Of a stretch of 64,000 nucleotides of DNA, positions 23,606-35,327 are shown piece by piece. The notes under the pieces are model-generated. The model was given only the letters and a program-made list of their open reading frames with translations. It had not been told where the DNA came from and did not search any database. The stretch's first letter is position 1, and each line of letters starts with the position of its first letter. A program made the position numbers and the translations under genes. This DNA comes from Spinellus fusiger. Its lineage: Eukaryota; Mucoromycota; Mucoromycetes; Mucorales; Phycomycetaceae. The stretch is taken from positions 186,001-250,000 of the forward strand of contig JALLLS010000040.1 of NCBI GenBank assembly GCA_025094145.1. The letters run 5' to 3'.

Positions 23606-23800
23606 ACTTACCCTATAAATAATTGTATTTGGCCCTATCTTCATTGATGAATATGAATATTAAATTGTACTCTACTGTCTTTAATGAAGCCAAAGTACTA
23701 GTTTATTACTAAGGTTAACTATGGAAGTATGCTTTGAAAGATAGAAACAAGAGTATATGCCCAATAATTACAAAGTCCACCAATGAATATAATAGTAGTA

Positions 23801-25151
23801 CAGTCATACAACATTAGAAAGGGTACGACCCCTAATTTATACATTTTTAAACACGATTCTTCTTCTTCTTTTTACCACTGAATCACATTCCATTAAGCAA
23901 TCTCAAATGTCAAACGCAGAATCCTCAACTAGAAACTCAAGAGTTTATAATAAGCTTGAAGAAAGAGAGTACTCGGGTGTTTACTGGCTTGAAAAAAGAT
24001 TACTCCATGGCTAGCATTTCAAAGGTCGTTGGCATTAGCAAGTCTACTGTCCAAAAAATAATTAGTAGAATTAATACTACTGGTACACCTCTACCAAGAC
24101 CTAGTTCTGGTGCACCCAAAAAAACTAAACGAGAGAGACCTCAGACGACTTGAGGCCATTCTAAGAGGCAACCCATTTGCCTCCTATAACTATATAAATT
24201 TGGAACTTAAGGCACATCAGATAATCATATGTAGAGCAACATTAATCAAATACATACACCAGATTGAGTATGATTCTTATTTTAAATCACACAAGCCAAG
24301 GTTATCTGAAGAAAAAATATGAAGAAAAGACTTTGTTGGGCGAAGGAACGGGTCAATTGGACTCCTGAGGACTGGAGACGCATTGTATGGTCTGATGAGT
24401 CACGGTTTGAAGTAGAGGGTTACCAGGGAGGAGACAGAGTAATTCGAAAGATCGGAGAGAGGTATAAAGCTGCTCATAGTGTAACTACAACCAAAATGAG
24501 GGGAAAGGCAGTATAATGATCTGAAGCTATTTCTGGGTTGCTAGATTTGGGCCTTTGGTCTTTATTGATGGCACTGTAAATCAGGATGTATATGTTGATA
24601 TTTTGGCAGAGAACATTCTGCCACGGTTCATTGAATTGGATGAGAAAGAGAACAGGGACTTTATATTCCAAGAAGATGGGGCTAACTGCCATACAGGTGG
24701 CTATACAACATGGTGGAAAAACGCACATGCAATCAGGCGCTTTGATTACTGGCCTGCCCAATGTCCTGATCCCAACCCCATTGAACATCTCTGTAGATGT
24801 CTTGATAAGCTTATTGATAACAAGAGGGCCGGTATCAAAAATATCGATGAGCTTAAGAAAGCTTTAGAAGAAGCTTGGGGAAATATCCACGTTGATCTTG
24901 CCGAACGTTTAGTTGGCTCAATGAAGGATCGCTGCCAGGCAGTTATTGATGCCAAAGGTGGCCCAACAAAATATTAAATAAAAACTTTATATATATATAT
25001 ATTACTATAGAAAATATGTTAAACTAACTATGTGTTGAATTTGAAGTCATTAGTATGTGTTTTGAGGTCTCAGCCTTTTTATCCGTAAAGCATGTTTTTT
25101 TTCAGGATTTCAAAAAAGAGAAATCGTACCCTTTCTAATGTTGTGTGACTG
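23801..25151 (+). mobile_element. Tc1/mariner transposon with 28-bp inverted ends, 1351 bp
   Basis: The left end starts CAGTCATACAACATTAGAAA and the right end is its reverse complement with a single T/C difference over 28 bp. Both sides are flanked by TA (23799-23800 and 25152-25153), the classical Tc1 target duplication. A broken transposase lies between. The right side abuts a Helitron helicase fragment, which may have been the target. Confidence 0.93.
23907..24977 (+). pseudogene. Tc1 transposase with frameshifts and one stop
   Basis: Starting at ATG 23907, pieces in three frames give a complete Tc1-like DDE transposase: HTH (SMASISKVVGISKSTVQKII), linker GAPKK, second HTH region (ERDLRRLEAILRGNPF), WSDESRFEV with the first Asp, GSIMI then TGA then SYFWVARFGPLVFIDGT, FQEDGANCHTGGY with the second Asp, and YWPAQCPDPNPIEHL with the third acidic site. 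Frames change near 23940, in the A7 run near 24118-24125, and in the A6 run near 24312. The TGA near 24518 fits a TGG (Trp) codon. Two breaks in homopolymers leave room for sequencing error. Confidence 0.9.
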
Positions 25152-25153
25152 TA

Positions 25154-25990
25154 TAACTAGCAATCATGCATCGGCCCACAACGAGAATTTTGCAACCTAC
25201 CCTTTGATTAGGGGAAATTTTGTCCTTTAGGTGTGTAGATCAAGCCAATGCTTATCAGAATTATATGTTTTACAGTGTTGATATCTATTTCTGATATCTA
25301 TATTTCGAAGCAACAATGTAAAGGACACTTTTTTCAGTTTTAGATGGTGAGGAGGAAGTCCGACTGGGTTTATGCTATTGAGATATTCTACTGGGAAATT
25401 TATGATATCTGATTCATCTGTGAGTGCTTTATCACTACTGTAAAAACTAAAGCTTTCTCTAAAAGAAAATCTGTCCATAATGTAGTCATTGATATGTATA
25501 AAATCAGTGTTTTTTAGTGCAAGTATAACTTTTGTAGCTACTTGGTCTCTTATGTATGATGGTAGTGTGTCATTTTCAGGATATAATATGCTACCATGGA
25601 TTGTATCTGCTAAATAATTCATGGCATGGCATGTTAACAATATATCATCAGGAACTCTGATCAGTTCCGAGTTTCCTACTGTCTGAATACCTCTATTGCC
25701 AACATCAAGGAGGTATATCAACTGCTGTAAGGTGTTTGCAAGTATACTGTTTTCTGGTGATATGGCTTGCTCAATATGTATATTCACAACTAACTTGGAT
25801 ATCTTTATGAAACTCCATATGGAGAATTGGTCTATACGCTGATCAACACTATCCATCATACCTCCTTTGTGCACTACTGGGAGAACTTGACAGAAATCAC
25901 CACCAAAAGGCACATATACTAATGCAGGCTGTTGTGCTCTCATATTATCTCTAAAAGACCTATTCACTGTATTCAAATACACTACAACTT
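25154..25990 (-). pseudogene. Helitron PIF1-like helicase, C-terminal fragment
   Basis: The minus strand carries an open frame of 251 codons (25982-25227) with VPFGGDFCQVLPVV (Walker B-type GGDF.Q), NRGIQTVGNSELIRVPDDIL, STDKALTDE-like YSSDKALTDESD, and FPVEYLNSINPVGLPPHHL followed by VSFTLLLRNIDIRNR. These motifs in this order are diagnostic for the helicase of RepHel proteins of Helitrons. Beyond the stop a frame with GCKILVVGRCMIAS continues to the edge of the Tc1 element at 25152. Both ends of the helicase and the Rep domain are missing. Helitron ends were not found. Confidence 0.85.
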
Positions 25991-26399
25991 ATCCTAGATG
26001 ATTCATTCAATACCATTGATTTTTTAACTGTTTTTTGCGATTTGCTAACTGTTAGTTTCCTATTTTTAGTGTATAATACCTAAAGTAACAGCATCCTGTA
26101 CACTGCTTAGTATATCTCTTTTCAATGTATCTTGGTTATGCCGTATAAAATAAAAAATAAATTAAACTAGAGTCCAAAAACAACAAAATAGTCTTTTCTT
26201 TGTAGTATAAATTCAAAACATTAACTCTATCGTCAGTAGAATCTTTAAAGGACAATCATCGCTGGACTGAATGATATAGAGTAATTAATCTAGCTAGTAG
26301 CACAATAAATTAGATGTGAAAATATAAAAGTGGTGTCGTTTTATTTTAAAGTTCCTTTTAAGTTTTATTATTATTGGTTTATATTCTTTTTTTTTCTTT

Positions 26400-28020
26400 T
26401 TTCTATTGCATAACTCCACTATATCTGACATAGAAGAATTATTTAATTGTGATCATTTTGAAAATCGTAATCACAAGCTTCAATATTGGATAAATCCTTA
26501 TGGAAAAGGCTCTCTCATAAACTGTGGGTTGATCTGTGATAGGGGAAGATAGCCCACCAGTACTATCATTTACCCAAGGTCTTCTGATAAACAACACCGT
26601 TCTGGTAGATACAAGAGAATTAATTGTCCATTCAGCTGGTATATTGATCATAAGAAAGGACACGGTTTTATTAAAATGAAAAACAGTACTCGCAAGCACT
26701 TGCCAACAAAAGAAGAATACAACGGTCATGCATTGCGTAGACACCTAACAGAAGATCAGAAGAAGACTATTTCTGTAATGATTAAGTCTAGTGCATCACT
26801 ATCCAATTGGATGACTGTCTTGATGCAAAAATATAATACAAGTAAATCTATCGATAAGAGAGCCATATACAATGCAATTAGAAATCATAGAGAAGATGAA
26901 TTGAACAACAAGCTTCCAATTCACTCCCTTGTTGATAAGTTGAATGAAAATGGAAACTATTACTAAGAGTTGAAATATGATACAACTTTATGAAAATTGA
27001 GTAGCTTTTTTCTTTGCTAAAAAGACTCTGTGAAGCTTATTTGAAAGATACTCAACCGTTCTTGTAATTGATGCTACTTACAAAACAAATTGTTACAAGA
27101 TGCCAATGGTACAAGTAGTTGATATCAAAAACTCGAATAGTACATTTATTTTTGGTGTTGCTTTTATCAGAAACGAGAAAGTAACTAATTACACTTGGAT
27201 TTTAAGCCATATGAGACGATTTTGCTTTTATGAGAAGCATTATCCCAAAGCTGTGGTAATGAATTGTGAGCTGGCACTGATGAATACCTAGGAAAAAGTT
27301 CTTACTCAGGCTACTCAATTACTATGTCGATGGTAAATATATATGAATGTTTTATCAAGCCTCTTAATAGATTCTTAGGATTGATAAAGAAAGAATGATA
27401 AAATTCAAAGAGGATGGAGTATTCATACTGGATACTATTTGACAGAAATGAACTACAACGAAAGGTTATAAGAGTTCAAGAATAAGTTGCTAGAGCTGGG
27501 TATTAACAGTAGTGGAGAGCTTTACGATCCAAGCAATTTTATTCAGTATATCGATTCAACATGGCTTATTTACAAAGAAAGGTTTGTTTACTTACATTTA
27601 TTTAACTTAAAAAATAACTCCTTTAAAATAACTAAAACTGTACGTTTGTATAGATTTATATCTGCTTGGACTAACAAAATATTGCACCTCAACTCCATAC
27701 CTTCTTCCAAGGCTGAAGGTGCACATTATCTTATGAAACGAGAGATAAGAACAGGCACTGAAGATCCAAATATCATATTTGAGCGCATCGATAATGTTTT
27801 ACCAAAAAATAATAATAATCAAAAGCCCAATTACAATATAAGCAGCAAGATTTCAACTGAAGCTTACACAAAAGTTGCAGATGTTAAGAAGCATGAGTTT
27901 TTTGTCTCGGGCTTTAGCTGTTCAGTTGTATGGAGACGAGGGAAAGTTTTGGGAAGTTAACATGGCTATGAGAGATAATTTGATTCAGAACTTCAGTACA
28001 TATAAGCGTTTGTTTTGAGA
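26400..28020 (+). pseudogene. MULE (Mutator-like) transposase relic
   Basis: Broken frames give, in order, an N-terminal zinc-binding-like region (CDHFENRNHKLQYW and INCPFSWYIDHKKGHGF), an intact block 26676-26966 (HALRRHLTEDQKKTI), the DDE core VIDATYKTNCYKMPMVQVVD with FIFGVAFIRNEKVTNYTWIL, and the C-terminal ISAWTNKILHLNSIPSSKAE with EGAHYLMKRE. These are the landmarks of the MULE transposase domain: DxTY(K/R)TN, the YxWxL segment and the (S)x(A/V)EGAH motif. Stops and frameshifts occur throughout, so it is not functional. Terminal inverted repeats were not recognised. Confidence 0.82.
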
Positions 28021-28537
28021 AGTTCTATGATTTCCAAGACTGTAAGAAGCAAGTAGAGTATGAGATTTCAACACTACAGAATAGACAAGTCTTTCTGGAA
28101 TAGGCACTTGTCATTTGAAAAGAGATACGCAAAAGATGGTATGTTATTTATGAATTAATTCTTAAAAATATGTTATTTAATTTGTTGAATATTTTATATT
28201 CTAGAGTAGAAGCCACTTCCCTGAACTTCATGAAGTATAATGAACTTCATACAGACTTAATATTTCATAAAAATGATTTCCAAGTATGAACTCTATAGTA
28301 AAATAAAAGCTGTATTTTGATAATTATATTGACTTAGCCAAAAAAAAACACAAGTAATTTTTTTTGGATGAGAACATAGGAACTGAAATATTTTACGGTC
28401 CAAATAACAGCACCCAATAAACAATTATTGTATTCTTGCTTTATGTCTAATAGTGTGGCTTCTTTTAAGCTAATAGAAGCCTGGACTTATATTACTCCAC
28501 CTTTCAATGTCATTTTTATCTTCAGTGACAAAGATAT

Positions 28538-28693
28538 TTGTCGTCTTTGTGCTTCTAGGCCAAAGGTATACAAAACAGTAGAACATGTAATTAAACTCTA
28601 TTGTTGATTGAATAGAATTGTTAAGTCTTTTATACTTTTTCTAATAGTATAGATTCAGTGGTTAACTTATCGAAATGCTATGAACTATCGACA
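28538..28693 (+). repeat. Dispersed 156-bp repeat, copy 1 (CX2C...H...C coding remnant)
   Basis: CGTCTTTGTGCTTCTAGGCC and the next 136 bp recur almost unchanged at 37849-38004. Upstream in this copy the frame reads DKDICRLCASRPKVYKTVEH and ends with C and a stop, resembling a zf-RVT type finger found at the C-terminus of LINE reverse transcriptases. Homology resumes weakly around GTCTTCACGACAAGATTCTA. It is probably the 3' part of an old retroelement. Confidence 0.65.
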
Positions 28694-31271
28694 CCTCTTA
28701 ATCCTCAAGAATCCTCTTCTTAGTTTGGCAATAGATGAGTCTTCACGACAAGATTCTACAAAAAAAGAAAAAGAAAAACAGCGAAAAGAACATTATTGGC
28801 TAATAGTATATTTTATTATCCTATCTTATAGAATTACACACCAGGAGATTTTCTGGCTTTTAACCAGATACACGCTATCCCCTTTACGTAAAAAAAATAT
28901 CTTGCCTTTTATGGAAATGCGTTTAAAATCAAAGGTTTGCAAGTATATAAATAATTGTTTCCTTTTGTGGATACCTCAATATCAAATTGTATTATCAGTA
29001 AAATATATTGTTTATGAATAAAATTATTGATGGATAAAATTGTTTATTGTAATAATATAGCTAATAATACTGTAGCTAATAATATACTATTACTATAGCT
29101 ACTGCTGTTCTAGGTGTATTCCTTCATAGCAATAGAATTTACACCTTAAAAGCCTTATACTTTATCCTTGAGAGATAGATAACTATGCTCAGGAGTATAC
29201 CCTAGACACCCTAGACACCTTAGACAGTATATAAGGAAGAAGACCACCTTGGACTGACTTGAGAAAGAGTCTTTACTTATCTAATAACAATACAATGAGC
29301 TCAAGCCCAGATGAAGACACTGTTTACCTTTTTATCTCAAGAATAGTCCTTGGTAGTGTCTATCACCTCCTTCTATTGTTTCTCTTTGTTAATAATAGCA
29401 CAATACCTTGCTCAGTTATGCTCATCTTGACAAGTACTTAGGCCTTAAGTTGTATGGGCAGTGTGGGAGATAACAAAAGAAGGGGAATATCAAAACAAAT
29501 AATAATCTTTCTTTCTATATTCTGGTAATGTATACATTCTAGTCTTCACTCATAAAATTCACAAGTCAAATTTACAAGTCAAACAATTCACACTCTATTT
29601 GCCTTGGACCTAAAGGACAGTATTAGAAACAATACTTAGTTCTCATTAAGCACCACCGTTAATACCAGTTACAATAATATAGTTACTGAAGTGATTATGG
29701 ATATAGATTCAGTAAATGGCTATACATTTGTTAATATAACTGACATTGGTTCTATTTTATAGACAATAATCACTAGAGTTAACTCTATAAGTTCTGTAAT
29801 ACATCTTTCTTAAGCAATGTCATACTGCAAATACTATGGGCTTATAGTTAACACATGTTAAACATTAAATGCAGTGATTGAGTTGCAATGTCAGGTTTAC
29901 TCCTTCCTTTTATCCAACTTTATAGTGTTTAATTACACAGTCCATAGTCAATGCCAAGACAGACAGACAGTGAGAAAGTTCTTTTTAAACACATTAGCCC
30001 ATAAGAAAAATAGTGTGATTATATTGTTCATGTATTTCCTTATAAATCTCAAAAATATTCTGTTGCTATGAGACAGGAGACACACAGGACCTCTTAAGGC
30101 TGGTTACTCATACGGAGATTGATAAAAAAAAAAGAAGGGTATAGGCTGACAGAAGACAAACTAATGGTTGTAATAATAGTACCCTATGGGAATACAGAAA
30201 GAAAACAAGTCGAGAACAAGAAACAGTTAGCTGCCCAAGTCCTTAAAGCCTATCTTGTTTATACTCTAGGAAGCTATTTCGATTCAAGTCTATTTTATTA
30301 AGAATGTAGACAATTACACTTTTTATATTAGTTTGGCATTTCTTTTACTATGAATTTGATTATGAATTTGACTATTTTGCTATTCTCAATTAATAGCTAT
30401 GGCTTTCATAGAACATCCAGGCAGACTGGGAAAGGTGGCTGCCCTATCCTACAGTGTGTATAATCTTGGTCCTGTATTTCAAGGCCATAGAATTCAATAA
30501 AGTGATTTTATTGTAAATAAGGTCTCTCTCTTCCCTTGAAACATACATAGGACAAGAGAATGAGATCCATCTCTGAATTTACAGAGATGTTATTATCGTA
30601 TAGCTTTGATCCTTATAGCTTAAAAATATATAAAAGTAGCCTCAAGATCTATACTATGTAACTTTGTAAAATATATCCTTTATTCTGCAATAAAGGGCAC
30701 TGTGGTTATCAACAGGACCACTAGAGAGATACATCTGTAGTTGTTTGGTCTCTAGCAGAGACTACAAAATGGAGTATTGGATACAAAGACTAGTCTAGGG
30801 AAATCAAAGAGGGTACATGAACAGGAACACAACACACGATTTGATCACAACTGGTAACTAGGCAACTGTTCTTTAACGAATTCTTTTCTTTTTAGATGTT
30901 GTTGTAGTCTACATTACTTTGGTAGTTATGATTAAACAAGTGACTTGTGAAATTTAGTTTTGTTCTCTTCTGCTCGAATATAAATGCCTGCCAACCACAC
31001 TGTCTGCTGTTATTCATAACCTCTACCCTCTTTATTTTGTTTGCCTTTGTCTGGCATATAAACCAACAGTTGTGATCTGGTAAGTGTTTGTGTATGTTTA
31101 TTGTGTCTGACATGTTAGTCAGTTTCTATTGTATATTTTTTTACTATAGTAGACCCAGTGAATCCATTACAAAGGCAAGAAGGTGCCAGTGCAAGGGTAA
31201 TACGACACACACATAGAGTACATTAATACATCTCAAACTAATTATTCTTACTACTATTCTATTATTGAAAA

Positions 31272-31682
31272 GGGGTATTGGCACCTAAAAGGATTTGAAT
31301 ACGATCCTACCAAGCTGCCAGTCATTGCCTATGGCACAGGAATGAAAGGAAAGGATGCTGTCAAGTTCAAAGGCCATCGTGTTGGTTTGACAAGAATATT
31401 ATATCAATCATTGAAAAAGAAACAAAAGAGTGGTGATCTTCTTCTGGTTGATGTCGATGAGTTCTTTACATCGAGGGTAAGCATGATTGACCTCTCACTC
31501 AATATGAAAAGCTCTTTTAACAGTTACTCTGTTTTGTTTTCTTTTTTTGTTCTCAAGATCTGCCATACTTGCAACACAAATATTCTCACTGAGGTATTAG
31601 TGAATTTCAACAATATCCGCGCTTGCCAAAGTTGTGGAATTGTTTAGAACAAATATGTGAATGCATCAAAGGGTATCTATAC
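31272..31682 (+). pseudogene. Fanzor/TnpB-like nuclease, C-terminal RuvC and zinc-finger remnant (copy A)
   Basis: The frame gives KLPVIAYGTGMKGKDAVKF, then GDLLLVDVDEFFTSR, an 81-bp intron (31477-31557, GTAAGC...CTCAAG), then ICHTCNTN, ACQSCGIV, stop, and VNASKGIY. The VDExxTSxxCxxC ... CxxCG ... xVNAxxNI pattern is the end of the OrfB_Zn_ribbon/RuvC-III part of TnpB and its eukaryotic relatives, the Fanzor proteins, which are RNA-guided DNA nucleases. The position of the RuvC-III catalytic Asp (normally RDVNA) is Tyr here, and the usual Trp before it is a stop, so this copy is inactive. The first RuvC Asp and the N-terminal part could not be identified with confidence. Confidence 0.7.
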
Positions 31683-31725
31683 AGTCACATAAGAATAGAT
31701 ATTCTTTGATGCATTCATATTATAT

Positions 31726-32063
31726 TGTTGTGAGCCTGGCACTCTCCGGAGTTCCAAAAGAAGATAAACATTCTTCCGTCGTCGCTGACTCAAATACCAT
31801 GAGTCATTAGCCGTAACGATTGCTATGTCGGTACCTACAGACTAAATGTTAGTCATTAGCTGTAAGGATTACTGTACTGTCACTCGCAGTACTTGATAGC
31901 AGTTAGGCATAATAGCTCCATAAAGATTATAGAAGTAGAGTATTATAAATAAACAGAATTATACATACAGAATAAACCATCTTTCTCTACCCAAAAGTTC
32001 ATCCTTCTACTTCTCAAGCCCTCTAAGGCTTTCTATCTCAAGAGTACCTCAAGTTTATTTTAA
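31726..32063. repeat. Candidate solo LTR inserted in copy A
   Basis: This 338-bp stretch starts TGTTGTGAGCCTGGCACTCT and is absent from the matching sites of copies B and C, where the flanks are joined (ATTCATATCATATATCGCC near 47960). TATAT flanks it on both sides (31721-31725, 32064-32068), consistent with a 5-bp target duplication. Internally it has a TATA-like TATAAATAAACAG and poly(A)-like signal. Its right end is TTTTAA rather than the canonical CA, so LTR identity is tentative. Confidence 0.5.
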
Positions 32064-32157
32064 TATATCGCCACATCGAAAGTGGTTTCCTTCGGGATTT
32101 AGATATTTACAGGTAAATTTACATAATAATCTTTATTTAAAAACTAACATGAATATA

Positions 32158-33819
32158 CACTATTTTCACTTATTATTGTCGCACTTTTAGAGAAAAATAT
32201 GTCGCATTAATAAATTAAAACTTGACGTACTAATGGGATAAAATATGTCGCATTAATTAATTAAAATTTGGCATAGTAAAAGATTTAAAACTGGCGTATT
32301 CTAAGTACTTGAGGTTTTCTTACATTTTACTTTTCTTAAAAAATGAATAACATTGTGCACGAAGACTGCCAAGGAAATATCTATAATGATGAAGGCATAG
32401 CCGTTACAGTAGTGGAGATGGAGGTAGACGAGGAGACGTACCTCATTGAGACGGTTACAAATTTCAGGATGTACCTTGACCTCAAACCACCTGAGAAGCC
32501 AGAAAGAAGAACTTTACAACAATCCGTAGACAGAGATGTCAATACGGAAGAGGATAACAGAGCTCCTGGTATCCACAGGCACCACAAAGATTCTGAGAAA
32601 GAGCAGTTATTTGTATTGATTTATGAAAGGGGTATGAGCGTCAGAGCTGCTGCGCTGAAACTTCAAATCCACCCACGCACTGCTCAGCGATAGTACTCAA
32701 ACGATCAGCAGAACCCTCAGACATTCATTGCCAGAAAAGAAGGTAGTGGAAGGCCAGTTGGTAGACCAGCACTATTTGACGATAGCCATAAAAGATTTTT
32801 GGTCGATTTATTGGACGATCAGCCCTCTTTAGTCCTGGATCAAATGATGGAGAGTTTAAGAACGTCTTTTATTGATTTAGAGATATCGAAAACAGCTCTC
32901 TATAATTTTGTCACCAAAAATTGTAAGATCAGTCTGAAAAGAGCCCATTTTCATTCAGTTGATCGTAATAGTCCTGAAAAGATCAAGAATCGAAAGGAGT
33001 GGGTACAGAAATGGATGAAGACAGACATGGACTACATGAGCAACTGTGTCTTTATAGATGAGGCGGCATTCCACATCAACATGAAGTGTACTTTTGCTTG
33101 GTCAAAAGTAGGTACTCGTGCAGTAGTAAAAGTACCAAGAACGAGGGCTAAAACAACAACCATCCTGGGAGCAACATCTGCTCAGGGCATTGTCAATATA
33201 AAAGTAAGACGGCCTCGAATGTTGCCTGTTTCAAAGAAGAGAAGAACTACTGGATCTGGTGGGCCTTCCCAGAAACAAAGCAAAGGCACTGTTACTGGCC
33301 ACTATATCAATTTCTTGAGCGATACAATGGATGTCATGGACAATTATCCAGATGTTTTCAAGGATAATTACTTGATTATGGACAACGCCCCCATCCACAT
33401 GAATGAAGACATTAAAAGCTTCATTGAAGGCCGTGGGTACAAGTGTGTTTATCTTCCCCCTTACTCACCAAAGTTGAATCCCATTGAGCAATTCTGGTCT
33501 GTTTGCAAAAGCAGGTTAAAAAGAGAAAGACTCTTGGAAGAAGAAACACTGTCATCTAGAATCGCCAATGCATCTAACCAAGTTCTTCTCGGTGACCTCA
33601 GAGGGTTTTGCAAATACTCTGTCGATAGATTTGAGGATTACTTACAAGAGAAGCCTCTTTAACAATAAAGCATTGATGTCGCATTTGTCGCATCCAACTT
33701 ATACGCCATCTTTTAATTTATTAATGCGACAAGTTTTTTTCCACTTGTGCGCTAAGTTTTTTTCCAAAAATGCGACAATTTTTTTTCCAAAAGTGCGACA
33801 ATAATAAGTGAAAATAGTG
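32158..33819 (+). mobile_element. IS630/Tc1-superfamily transposon nested in copy A, 1662 bp
   Basis: Perfect 31-bp inverted ends start CACTATTTTCACTTATTATT and are flanked by TA on both sides (32156-32157, 33820-33821). Further GTCGCA-containing repeats lie inside each end. Copies B and C show the undisturbed site (ACATGAATATATCTCAATTT near 48052), which proves insertion with TA duplication. It encodes one transposase with a single premature stop. Confidence 0.97.
32343..33662 (+). pseudogene. IS630-like DDE transposase with one amber stop
   Basis: One frame of 440 codons with a single TAG at 32691-32693 (AQR, stop, YSND; a TGG Trp codon would fit). N-terminal HTH (MSVRAAALKLQIHPRTAQR), linker GRPVGRPALF, a second DNA-binding region (LEISKTALYNFVTKNCKI), then the catalytic core: NCVFIDEAAFHIN (first Asp), NYLIMDNAPIHM (second Asp) and LPPYSPKLNPIEQFWSV (third acidic residue). 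This is the IS630 arrangement also seen in the elements at 38147-40959. It cuts and pastes DNA at TA sites. Apart from the stop it looks complete. Confidence 0.92.
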
Positions 33820-33914
33820 TATCTCAATTTATTTTTGTTCCTTTTCAAATCGGTCATTTTTAAACAATTGTAGTTTGACTATTTCCTTTTATATCCTAAA
33901 GACCTCCTGGTGTG

Positions 33915-35327
33915 TAGATTGGTAATGTAGAATATTATAAATGACTCACTCTATTGTATGAACATTTTTATTTTGTGTGGTTTTTATGTCTACCCGAGTT
34001 TATTTATGGTTGATACCTTTTATTAGTTTACTAGAAGTGTATTCTTCTTTTTTTTGTATTTTTTACTGAATAGACTGTGGCATTACAACATAATACATTT
34101 GTATTCATGCTGTATTTGATCTGATGAGATATCGGACATATGAAATTCCATCTTACAACTTAGTGATACGATGAATAAATTCAGAGGCAACAGCAATATA
34201 ACTTAGTGCATTGTAGAATACATACTGTAAATTGCTGTTTGCTTCTTAGTGTCGGGAAATGATTCCTGAGTTTGTAACAGTGCGGCTGGTAAATAGTGTC
34301 CGTTTTGAGAAAGAAAAAAAATAGCGGTAACTCGAAAACAATTAGTGGTTTGCTATAAAGTAATTGACAGTTTGTAAGATTTTATTTTTTTAAGAGAAAA
34401 GATGAAATATTACAAACTGTCAATTACTTTATAGCAAACCACTAATTGTTTTCGAGTTACCGCTATTTTTTTTCTTTCTCAAAACGGACACTATTTACCA
34501 GCCGCACTGTATGTATTGACATACATTACTCGGCAGCGGTTTACCCGTGACTATATTAAAACACAAGACATTGCGATAGTAGGTATAGTTTTAAGCCATA
34601 TCAATTCATATTAGACAATAGCGAATCATATCAGAGTTTGGTCAGAATTTAATGTTCACCAAACCCTTTAGAATAATATACAGACTATTGTTAAAATGAC
34701 AATAAAAAAGTATTCTTTTATCTATTTCTGTGTTTACTAAGCTGTTATATTGTATAGGAGTTTGTGCTTGGAGATTCAAAATTCAAAAAGACTCAGCAAT
34801 AGAATATTCATATGTAGGTCCTATAAATTTGATCTATTATCCCTGTTATACTCTCTACCACCCAAGACCCTTTATTGCCTTGGATAGCCAATGGCTAAAC
34901 TAATCTTATTCCTTTATTGGCTTTCCACCTTACAACCTACTCATGACTGTTAAATATTATATCCCCCTCTATTCTTCTTCGTCTGCTATTTTACTTTTAA
35001 TACATAACTAATACTACACGAATAACCTGAGCTTAACATTAAGATGTCTTCTAAACAAATACCAATAAACTATATACCAGAAGCCCAAAAGATAGTGTAT
35101 ACCTTTTTGAAAGAAAACTGAGCACAAAAATGATGAGCAAATACTTATGCCTTGGAATAAGTAAACTATATTGCACAAAAGTATCAAAGAGACTTACTGG
35201 AGAATGTGTAACAGAATTAGATCCAAGGGCTGATCCAATCATCGTATGCAGCTATCTATGACAATGTCTATTTAATAGCTAGCACAGTCAATCTTGGAAC
35301 TTGTTTACTCATACTCTAATCTTCATT
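33915..35327. other. Intergenic, interrupted by a hairpin MITE
   Basis: Between the end of copy A and the epoxide hydrolase start no gene is visible except the MITE at 34277-34510. The 35041-35250 stretch has an open minus frame without recognisable motifs. Confidence 0.55.
34277..34510. mobile_element. Hairpin MITE 1, about 234 bp palindrome
   Basis: ACAGTGCGGCTGGTAAATAG at the left is mirrored exactly by the right end CTATTTACCAGCCGCACTGT. Arms are about 100 bp with an A/T-rich loop of about 30 bp. The ends (CAGTG) and a TA on the right side resemble Tc1-type MITEs, but the left flank is TAA, so the TA duplication is imperfect. No coding capacity. Confidence 0.9.

Larger units (their letters stand above)
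28837..33914 (+). mobile_element. Fanzor-like (TnpB-related) element, copy A, with two nested insertions
   Basis: The left end CACACCAGGAGATTTTCTGG and right end ACCTCCTGGTGTG form short inverted termini. The body matches copies B (46284-48157) and C (48546-50423): TTTAGAC-type left region, the coding remnant near 29165-29440, the Fanzor remnant near 31272-31682 and the right terminal 100 bp. Relative to B and C it has gained a 338-bp LTR-like insertion (31726-32063) and a 1662-bp IS630-like transposon (32158-33819). Without these it is about 3.1 kb. No clear target-site duplication is visible at this copy. The family name is my own description; it may be a known element that I cannot look up. 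Confidence 0.75.
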
